From Pseudomonadota bacterium (GTDB taxonomy: Bacteria; Pseudomonadota; Alphaproteobacteria; UBA2136; UBA6156): a stretch of 9,923 nucleotides of DNA. Numbering within the stretch: position 1 is the first letter of the stretch; every line of letters begins with the position of its first letter. Location of the stretch: contig RFNJ01000118.1 of the NCBI GenBank assembly GCA_009927255.1, positions 1-9,923 of the forward strand. Direction: 5' to 3'. The notes beneath the pieces were generated by a model that did no database searches, was not told where the DNA came from, and saw only the letters and a program-made list of their open reading frames with translations. Below are positions 1 through 4,887 of this stretch, piece by piece. Made by a program: the position numbers and the translations under genes.

Positions 1-52
1 ATAAGCGCTTTTTTTCAAAAGTAACCAGCATTTATTTTAAGAGTAGGTAAAG

Positions 53-80
53 CTGGATCCCAGCTTTCGCTGGGATGACG
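53..80. repeat. Short palindromic intergenic repeat
   Basis: An 8-bp perfect inverted repeat (ATCCCAGC at 57-64, GCTGGGAT at 69-76) with a TTTC loop sits in a unit running from CTGGATCC to ATGACG. This unit resembles dispersed palindromic intergenic repeats that I recall from many proteobacterial genomes. Read on the minus strand it yields the familiar spurious peptide RHPSESWDP. There is only one copy in this window, so its repeated nature is inferred from general knowledge and not seen here. No T-tract follows on the + strand, so it is not a convincing terminator. Confidence 0.55.
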
Positions 81-95
81 ACCCCCCTCTGTTAT

Positions 96-124
96 TTGAT
101 TGGTTGTGGGTTGGGGGTTGTATT
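96..124 (+). promoter_or_regulatory. Possible sigma-70-type promoter for the CinA-like gene
   Basis: TTGATT (96-101) and TGTATT (119-124) are separated by 17 bp and each match the -35/-10 consensus at 4 of 6 bases. The position, about 30 bp upstream of the coding start, is reasonable. The surrounding DNA is T- and G-rich, so chance matches are likely and this remains a weak call. Confidence 0.25.
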
Positions 125-156
125 GATAGGATGTGCGTGAAAGAGGAGAGATGGTG

Positions 157-894
157 ATGAGTAATCCGACGGCGGCGATTTTGGTGATTGGCAATGAGGT
201 TTTGAGTGGGCGGGTGGCGGATGCCAACCTGAACTATATTGCGCGGCGGCTGAATGATGTGGGGATTGATTTGAAAGAGGCGCGGGTGGTGCGTGATGAC
301 AAGGCGCAGATTACTGAGGCTTTGAACACGTTGCGCAAGGTTTATAGCTATGTGTTCACCACCGGTGGGATTGGGCCGACGCATGATGATATTACGATTG
401 CCACGGTGGCCAGTGCCTTTGGTGTGGCGGTGCAGCGGAATTTGGAAGTGGAAGAAAAACTGAAGGCTTATTACGCCGGGCGGGTGACGGCGGCGGCGCT
501 GCGGATGGCGGATTATCCGGCAGGGGCCAAGGTGATTTGGCACGGTGAGCAATTTGCGCCCGGGTGCATGATGGAAAATGTGCTGGTGCTGGCCGGACAG
601 CCGCGGGCGATGCAGGTGATGCTGGAAGCCGCGTTGCCGCTGCTGGAGCGGGGCGTGCCGTTACATACTCGGCAGGTGGATGCGTGGGTGCGCGAGAGCC
701 AGATTGCCGATGGGTTGGCGGCGATTCAGGGGCGGTTTGCGGGGGTGGATATTGGGAGTTATCCGTACCGGATTGAGGGGCGGGCGGGGACGGCGTTGGT
801 GTGCCGGGGGGAGGATGCTAAATTGGTTGAGGCGGCTTTTGGGGCGATTGGGGAGCTATTAAGTGAAGTGGGCGCCGAATTGAGAGCGGCTTAG
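157..894 (+). CDS. CinA N-terminal-domain / molybdopterin-binding-fold protein
   Basis: This 245-residue protein has the MoCF (MoaB/MogA-like) fold of the N-terminal half of CinA, often annotated as competence/damage-inducible protein A. Visible signatures are IGNEVLSGR at residues 11-19, the DANLNYIARRL segment following it, and the diagnostic TTGGIGPTHDDIT at 68-80. The C-terminal CinA amidase domain (NMN deamidase) is absent. This one-domain form of about 250 residues is common in Alphaproteobacteria, so it is not a truncation. In the family the domain binds nucleotide-like ligands and some members are ADP-ribose/CoA pyrophosphatases; the activity of this protein is not shown by sequence. 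The frame is open from a GTG at 133. I chose ATG 157 because AGGAG at 144-148 lies 8 nt before it, whereas ATG 151 is only 2 nt away. It appears monocistronic, with a tRNA 43 bp downstream. Confidence 0.9.
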   Translation: MSNPTAAILVIGNEVLSGRVADANLNYIARRLNDVGIDLKEARVVRDDKAQITEALNTLRKVYSYVFTTGGIGPTHDDITIATVASAFGVAVQRNLEVEEKLKAYYAGRVTAAALRMADYPAGAKVIWHGEQFAPGCMMENVLVLAGQPRAMQVMLEAALPLLERGVPLHTRQVDAWVRESQIADGLAAIQGRFAGVDIGSYPYRIEGRAGTALVCRGEDAKLVEAAFGAIGELLSEVGAELRAA

Positions 895-900
895 TTGGCG

Positions 901-929
901 TTGGCAAGCGGGTAGATTTCGGTTACATA
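901..929 (+). promoter_or_regulatory. Possible promoter for the tRNA gene
   Basis: TTGGCA (901-906, 5/6 to the -35 consensus) and TACATA (924-929, 3/6 to -10) have 17-bp spacing. They would place transcription start around 936, almost at the tRNA 5' end. The position fits well but the -10 match is poor. Confidence 0.35.
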
Positions 930-937
930 GGCGGTGT

Positions 938-1015
938 GCCCATGTAGTCCAACTGGTAGTAGACAGAGGACTTAAAATCCTTACAGTGCCGGTTCGAATC
1001 CGGCCATGGGCACCA
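938..1015 (+). tRNA. tRNA with UAA anticodon (Leu, UUA codon), short variable loop
   Basis: A complete cloverleaf can be folded by eye. The acceptor stem GCCCATG (938-944) pairs perfectly with CATGGGC (1005-1011), discriminator A is at 1012 and the encoded CCA at 1013-1015. The anticodon stem GAGGA/TCCTT (966-970/978-982) holds loop CTTAAAA, giving anticodon TAA at 973-975. The T arm GCCGG-TTCGAAT-CCGGC (988-1004) is perfect. The D arm is weak: GTC (947-949) pairs with GAC (962-964), then a C-A mismatch. The variable region is only ACAGT (983-987). Standard tRNA-Leu is type II with a long variable arm, so this is a type I body with a leucine anticodon. A73, A14 and the G1-C72 start are compatible with leucylation, but that is inference. 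I loosely recall phage-borne tRNAs with a similar GTCCAACTGG D arm. Confidence 0.88.
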
Positions 1016-1046
1016 TTGAATGTTTCGTGATTGATTGAAAAGGAAT

Positions 1047-1068
1047 GCAGCCCCCTGGTGGGGGCTGC
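1047..1068. terminator. Strong hairpin between convergent genes, possible terminator
   Basis: GCAGCCCCC (1047-1055) and GGGGGCTGC (1060-1068) form a perfect 9-bp stem with a TGGT loop. It lies between the + strand tRNA and the end of the convergent minus-strand gene. On the minus strand the stem is followed by ATTCCTTTTC, a weak T-rich tail. On the + strand no T-run follows. It may terminate the minus-strand transcript, or act in both directions. Confidence 0.45.
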
Positions 1069-1144
1069 GGTAGGCGCCTGTAGAGATGGCCTTAGCCAAC
1101 CCGGCGGTAGGTGAAGCCGCGGTTGTGGGTTCCACTTTGTTTTA

Positions 1145-1381
1145 TTAGGACTTTTTGTCGGTGGAGATGCTGGTGCTGCTTTTCAAGAAGCCGCCAACGA
1201 AGCCGAGCGTAGCGCCGAGGTGGCTGAGGAAGAGGCCGTCGGTCTTCATGCCCATGCGGGCGAGGGTGCTCAGGATGATGTCGTTGAACACCAAGCTGAC
1301 CACCCAGCCGCAGAAGTAGCCGATGGCGGCGCCAAACAGTGGGAGGATGAACATGAAGATGAGGACGAGAAGTAGGGGCAT
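1145..1381 (-). CDS. Small membrane protein of unknown function (78 aa)
   Basis: This 78-residue hydrophobic protein has a long apolar N-terminal stretch (residues 3-32, including GAAIGYFCGWVV, with Gly-containing small-residue motifs), which is probably one long or two tightly packed membrane helices. A more polar linker and a second hydrophobic segment (GATLGFVGGF) near residues 55-66 follow, then a polar Ser/Thr/Lys tail. ATG at 1379-1381 is preceded by a very good ribosome binding site (AAGGAG, complement of 1388-1393) with 6 nt spacing, so I believe it is a real gene despite its size. Codon use differs sharply from the + strand genes: all six Ile codons are ATC and seven of eight Phe codons are TTC, whereas neighbours use ATT and TTT. 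I do not recognise a characterised family. I have a vague memory of similar small proteins in phage genomes, but cannot confirm it. Confidence 0.75.
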   Translation of the reverse strand: MPLLLVLIFMFILPLFGAAIGYFCGWVVSLVFNDIILSTLARMGMKTDGLFLSHLGATLGFVGGFLKSSTSISTDKKS

Positions 1382-1393
1382 GGATTTCTCCTT

Positions 1394-1440
1394 AACTATC
1401 GGCGAAGGATGAGGGAAAGTTGGGAGATGAGCCGATAGTT
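1394..1440 (-). promoter_or_regulatory. Structured 5' leader (10-bp inverted repeat) abutting the RBS of the small membrane gene
   Basis: GCCGATAGTT (1431-1440) and its exact inverted copy AACTATCGGC (1394-1403) are separated by 27 nt. In the minus-strand transcript the 3' arm of this stem ends immediately before the AAGGAG ribosome binding site (1393-1388), with no nucleotide between. The loop also contains TCCTT (complement of 1406-1410), which could pair with AAGGA of the binding site in an alternative fold. This suggests control of translation initiation. The alternative is a + strand terminator, because TTTTTT (1439-1444) follows the stem on that strand, but no + strand gene ends nearby. 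Confidence 0.55.
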
Positions 1441-1450
1441 TTTTATGAAT

Positions 1451-1479
1451 ACAATAATATTTAAAGATGAGTCAAGCAA
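1451..1479 (-). promoter_or_regulatory. Possible promoter for the small membrane gene
   Basis: On the minus strand, TTGCTT (complement of 1474-1479) and TATTGT (complement of 1451-1456) are spaced 17 bp apart in an AT-rich patch that stands out from the G-rich surroundings. Start would fall near 1444, exactly ahead of the leader hairpin, which supports the call. The -35 match is only 3 of 6. Confidence 0.35.
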
Positions 1480-1507
1480 AAACTTGAGGGGGTGCTTGTG
1501 GTGATAG

Positions 1508-2617
1508 ATGGGGTGCGGTATGGATATTTTTATGAAATTGAGTGTGGTGGTGCCGACGTTTTGTGAGTGCGAGAATGTGCCGCTTTTGGTGGGGAGGTTG
1601 GCGGCGGTTTTGGATCCGGTTTTGGGGGCGGATGGGTGGGAGGTGGTGTTTGTGGATGATGATTCGGGCGATGGGACGGCGGAGGTGGTGCATGGGTTGG
1701 CGCTGAAAGATCGGCGCGTGCGGGGGATTTTGAGGGTGGGGCGGCGTGGGTTGGCGGGGGCGTGTGTGGAGGGGATGTTGGCGGCGAGCGGCGACTTTGT
1801 GGCGGTGATGGATGCGGACTTGCAGCACGATGAGAAGATTTTGCCGCAGATGCTGGGGATTTTGGAGCGCCATGAGGCGGATGTGGTGGTGGGTAGCCGC
1901 TATGTGGAGGGGGGGAGTGCGGAGAGTTTTGAGGGTTTACGCGGGGTGGTGAGCCGTTTTTCGGGGTGGTTGGCGCGGGTGTTGTTGCGGGTGGAGGTGC
2001 GTGACCCGATGAGTGGGTTTTTTATGTTGCGGCGTAGTGCTTTGTTGGGGGTGGTGCGGCGGCTTTCCAGCCAAGGTTTCAAGATTTTATTGGATATTTT
2101 GGCGAGTGGGCGGGGTGGGTTGCGGGTGGTGGAAGTGCCGTATGTTTTTGGCAGCCGTTTGCATGGCGAGAGCAAGCTGGATAGCCTTGTAATGATGGAT
2201 TTTTTGGGCTTGCTGGTGGCTAAGCTGACCTATGATGTGGTGCCGGTGCGGTTTTTGCTGTTTAGCATGATTGGGGCGTTTGGGGTTTTGGTGCATTTGT
2301 TGGCGCTAAAAGTGGCTTTGACGGCGGGATTGATGTTTGCTTTGGCGCAGGCGGCGGCCACGGTAACGGCGATGACGAGCAACTTTTGGTTGAATAACCG
2401 CTTGACCTATCGGGCGCAGCGGCTGCGGGGGCTGGGGTTTGTGCGGGGGTTGTTGCTGGCTTATGCCGCGTGGAGTTTTGGGGCTTTTGCCAACGTGGGG
2501 GTGGCGCAGTGGATTTATGACCATGACAGCAGCTGGTGGTTGGCGGGGCTGGCGGGGGCGCTGGTGGGGAGTGTGTGGAATTATGTGGTGGCGGGGGTGT
2601 TGATTTGGCGGCGGTAG
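1508..2617 (+). CDS. GT2 polyprenyl-phosphate glycosyltransferase fused to GtrA-like membrane domain
   Basis: This 369-residue two-domain protein has a family 2 glycosyltransferase domain of the dolichol-phosphate mannosyltransferase (DPM1) type at about residues 10-230. It shows LSVVVPTF (11-18), the nucleotide-sugar motif VDDDSGDGT (49-57), the metal-binding DADLQHD (102-108), DPMSGFF (166-172) and GSRLHGESKL (215-224). Residues 238-369 are a GtrA-like domain with about four hydrophobic helices, including SNFWLNNRLTYR. The expected role is transfer of a sugar from a nucleotide donor to a polyprenyl phosphate at the inner face of the cytoplasmic membrane, with the GtrA part anchoring or helping flipping. 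Sugar and final acceptor cannot be told. Start is uncertain: ATG 1508, 1520 and 1532 all lack a strong binding site, and homology begins right after 1532. It stands alone, upstream of flagellin. Confidence 0.9.
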   Translation: MGCGMDIFMKLSVVVPTFCECENVPLLVGRLAAVLDPVLGADGWEVVFVDDDSGDGTAEVVHGLALKDRRVRGILRVGRRGLAGACVEGMLAASGDFVAVMDADLQHDEKILPQMLGILERHEADVVVGSRYVEGGSAESFEGLRGVVSRFSGWLARVLLRVEVRDPMSGFFMLRRSALLGVVRRLSSQGFKILLDILASGRGGLRVVEVPYVFGSRLHGESKLDSLVMMDFLGLLVAKLTYDVVPVRFLLFSMIGAFGVLVHLLALKVALTAGLMFALAQAAATVTAMTSNFWLNNRLTYRAQRLRGLGFVRGLLLAYAAWSFGAFANVGVAQWIYDHDSSWWLAGLAGALVGSVWNYVVAGVLIWRR

Positions 2618-2663
2618 GGATTGGGCAACAGGCAACGGGCGATAGGCAAGAGATTGGAGGGTA

Positions 2664-2745
2664 TTGTAACCCCGGGCTCAGGCTGGGCGCCCCGATTTTT
2701 TATAGAAAAAAATCGGCCCAGCCATGCCCCGGGGTGACACCGAGG
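2664..2745. repeat. 82-bp palindromic repeat, copy A
   Basis: This copy is nearly identical to copy B at 7977-8059, differing by one substitution (G at 2689, A in copy B) and a one-base length difference near the loop, in the same orientation. It is itself a long interrupted palindrome: outer CCCCGGGC (2670-2677) against GCCCCGGGG (2726-2734), then GGCTGGGC (2681-2688) against GCCCAGCC (2716-2723), and CGATTTTTT against AAAAAATCG around an ATAGA loop. It has no coding capacity. It is a dispersed palindromic repeat or MITE-like unit, and it fills most of the 231-bp gap between the glycosyltransferase and flagellin. Confidence 0.85.
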
Positions 2746-2788
2746 TAAAGGATACATGAGGCCATTATTGAGTGGGGCTGGGGGTTGG

Positions 2789-2806
2789 TTGGCATGGAGT
2801 TTGCAT
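2789..2806 (+). promoter_or_regulatory. Sigma-54 (RpoN) promoter of flagellin
   Basis: TTGGCATG, four bases, then TTGCAT matches the sigma-54 consensus closely. The -24 GG is at 2791-2792 and the -12 GC at 2803-2804, with the canonical 10 bp between. Predicted start is near 2816, giving a leader of about 33 nt before the flagellin ATG. Sigma-54 control implies an activator of the FlbD/FleQ/FlrC type bound upstream, placing flagellin in a late class of the flagellar hierarchy. Confidence 0.8.
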
Positions 2807-2848
2807 TGGGATTGGGCAAAGTAGCTTTAATAACGGGAAGATTTGGTG

Positions 2849-4432
2849 ATGCCGGTTTCGATTGTGGCGAATGCTTCGGCCAATTATGCACAGGTGGGTG
2901 TGCGGATGCGCAATGATTTGCTGGGGGTGAATACCCAGAAATTGACCAGCGGTTTGCGGGTGTTTAGTGCCCAAGAGGATGCGGCGGCGCTGGCGATTGG
3001 GACGGGGCTGAAGATTGAGAATGCGGCGCTGAAGACGGCGATGGTGAATGCGGCGGGGGGAGTTTCCATGTTGCAAATTGCCGATGGGGCTTTGAGCCAG
3101 ATTAGCGACATGCTGACGCGGATGCAGGTTTTGGCGGGGCAAGCCAGCAGTGGGCACCTGGATGCCGGGGCGCGGGCGATTGTCAACACCGAGTTTGCCA
3201 GCCTTCAGGCCGAAGTTGACCGCGTGGCGCGGGGGACGGAGTTTAATGGCATTAAGATGCTGGCGGGGAGCAAGGCGTTTACGGTGGGGGCGGCGGCGGA
3301 TTTTACGCTGGATGGGATTGTATCGCCGCCGCGCTTTGACCAGACGATTGTGACGGGGAGCCAGTTGTTTAGGTATTCATATAGCGCCACCACCGAGCAG
3401 CTGACGGTGCGGCGGGTGGATGGTGGGGTGGCGACCAGCCAGACCATTGACCTGACCGCGTTGCTGGACAGCGCGGCGGGGGCGGGGCAGAACTTGAAGC
3501 CGGGGCAGTTGCTGGATGTGAGCTTTGCCACCATGGGGGTGAGCTTGACGCTGAACAGCACGTTTAATCGTGCGACCAATTTGGCGCCGACCAATACGCT
3601 GGCGGCGGGGCCGAGCATTGGGATGGTGAATGGTGGTTTGACGTTGCCGGTGAATAATCAGCCGTTGACCACGGTGGGGGCGCTTGGTGGGTTGGCGAGT
3701 GGGTATAATACCAATACCGGTGTGTTGACGCTGCCGCTGGTGACCAATGGCGTGACGGTGACGCTGGGGGCGGTGGCGGGGATTTCGTACCGCGTGAACG
3801 CTGGTGTGCAGGGGGCGAGTGGTGCGGCGAGTGCCAACTTGGTGGGGGCGAGCAATACGGTGCAGATTTATGCCGATGTGCCCTCTCCCGGCACCGGCAC
3901 GGTGTTGGTGGGGACTTGGACCACGGGGGCGGTTTCGGCGTTGGGGGGGACGACCAGCGGGAGCATTCAGCTGGGGGTGGGCGATGGGATGATTGGTGCG
4001 ACTTATACCAATGACAATGCGGCGACACGGCTGACGTATAAGGTGGGCACCGGGATTGTGAGCGGGCAGGATACGGTGGTGCTGGATTTGCCTGCCACTA
4101 CCACCAGCGCGTTGGCGATTAATTTGCTGAATGTGAGCACGCAGACGGGGGCGAATACGGCGATTGATGCGCTGAAGGCGGCGGTGGATAAGCTGAATGA
4201 GGCACGCTCGGCGGTTGGGGCGCAGCAGTTGCGCTTGGAGCAGGTGGGACGCAACCTGGGGGTGGTGACCGAGAACAATGAGGCGGCGCGCAGTGCGTTG
4301 CTGGATGTGGATGTGGCGGCGGAGATTACCGATTATACCAACAACCAGACAATGTTGCAGGCGAGCCTTGGGATGTTGCAGAAGGCCAACCAATTTCCGC
4401 AATTTTTACTGGAGCTTTTAAGAAATGGCTAA
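2849..4432 (+). CDS. fliC: Flagellin
   Basis: This is the flagellin filament subunit, 527 residues, exported by the flagellar type III apparatus. The conserved N-terminal D0/D1 region is at about residues 1-140, including KLTSGLRV (31-38), the S-A-x-x-D-A-A-A-L-A-I motif just after it, GALSQISDMLTRMQ, and TEFNGIKML. The C-terminal D1/D0 region is in the last 100 residues (ALDALKAAV-type helix, QLRLEQVGRNL, NNEAARSALLDVD, ending MLQKANQFPQ...LLELLRNG). The central 290 or so residues are a hypervariable Gly/Ala/Thr/Val-rich beta domain with few charges and no cysteine. The frame is open from TTG 2843, but ATG 2849 is preferred because GGGAAG (2835-2840) sits 8 nt before it. Its 3' end overlaps the next gene by 8 bp. 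Confidence 0.95.
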   Translation: MPVSIVANASANYAQVGVRMRNDLLGVNTQKLTSGLRVFSAQEDAAALAIGTGLKIENAALKTAMVNAAGGVSMLQIADGALSQISDMLTRMQVLAGQASSGHLDAGARAIVNTEFASLQAEVDRVARGTEFNGIKMLAGSKAFTVGAAADFTLDGIVSPPRFDQTIVTGSQLFRYSYSATTEQLTVRRVDGGVATSQTIDLTALLDSAAGAGQNLKPGQLLDVSFATMGVSLTLNSTFNRATNLAPTNTLAAGPSIGMVNGGLTLPVNNQPLTTVGALGGLASGYNTNTGVLTLPLVTNGVTVTLGAVAGISYRVNAGVQGASGAASANLVGASNTVQIYADVPSPGTGTVLVGTWTTGAVSALGGTTSGSIQLGVGDGMIGATYTNDNAATRLTYKVGTGIVSGQDTVVLDLPATTTSALAINLLNVSTQTGANTAIDALKAAVDKLNEARSAVGAQQLRLEQVGRNLGVVTENNEAARSALLDVDVAAEITDYTNNQTMLQASLGMLQKANQFPQFLLELLRNG

Positions 4433-4853
4433 GATAGGATTGGCGGCGCAGCTGGCCAAACAGGCGGCACAGGCGGCGCGGGAAGAAGTGCTGGCGGCGG
4501 AACAGGGCAGCGGTGGTGGTGCTGGCGCTGGTGGAAGCACGGGGGCGGCCAAGCCGTGGGTTTTGGAGGCGGTGCCGGATAATTTTAGCTTGCAGGAGGC
4601 TTTGCAGCGGGCGACGGGGCAGGTGGCGGCGCATTACCGGCAAATTTTGCAGTTGCAGGGGTTGCAGGTGCAGGTGGTGGGTGAAGGCGGGCGAGATGGT
4701 GCGGTGGGGCCACAGCCGGTGCCTGATTTTGTGGCAAACGTGCGGGAAGGTGAGACGGGGCGGGTGGTGCGGGCGTATACTGCACCTGATTTGCTGACGA
4801 TGTTTGCCAGCCAACAACAGCTGAATGGCGTGGTGGTGGATGGCAAGGTTTAG
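4425..4853 (+). CDS. FlaG-like flagellar protein (tentative)
   Basis: This 142-residue protein has an N-terminal helix (AAQLAKQAAQAAREEVLAAE, about residues 7-26), a Gly-rich linker (28-40), a middle helix, and a C-terminal part with GETGRVVRAYTAPDLLTMF at about 115-133. That last segment resembles the FlaG pattern (an eTGeviRqip-like motif followed by a Leu-rich helix). Small FlaG proteins usually lie between flagellin and fliD, as here, and influence filament length. The resemblance is short and the N-terminal part matches nothing I know, so the name is tentative. ATG 4425 lies inside the end of flagellin (8-bp overlap) with GGAG at 4411-4414, suggesting translational coupling to flagellin. 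Alternative: a lineage-specific flagellar protein. Confidence 0.75.
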   Translation: MAKIGLAAQLAKQAAQAAREEVLAAEQGSGGGAGAGGSTGAAKPWVLEAVPDNFSLQEALQRATGQVAAHYRQILQLQGLQVQVVGEGGRDGAVGPQPVPDFVANVREGETGRVVRAYTAPDLLTMFASQQQLNGVVVDGKV

Positions 4854-4887
4854 GCAATAGCATAAGGGTAAGGCCAAGGAAAACAGC

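Noticed and set aside
15..227. Minus-strand ORF with the peptide RHPSESWDP
   Set aside because: It is produced by the short palindromic repeat and overlaps the start of the CinA-like gene.
923..1135. Minus-strand ORF of 70 codons (contains PWPDSNRHCKDFKSS)
   Set aside because: It is the antisense translation of the tRNA gene, a well-known spurious protein pattern, with no ribosome binding site.
1472..1487. TCAAG-CAAAAA-CTTGA inverted repeat before the glycosyltransferase
   Set aside because: A 5-bp arm is too short to call an operator without conservation. It overlaps the proposed minus-strand -35 element.
3377..4402. 341-codon minus-strand ORF inside flagellin
   Set aside because: It is His/Arg/Pro-rich low-complexity, the expected shadow of G-rich codons on the other strand. 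Flagellin in the + frame is unmistakable.
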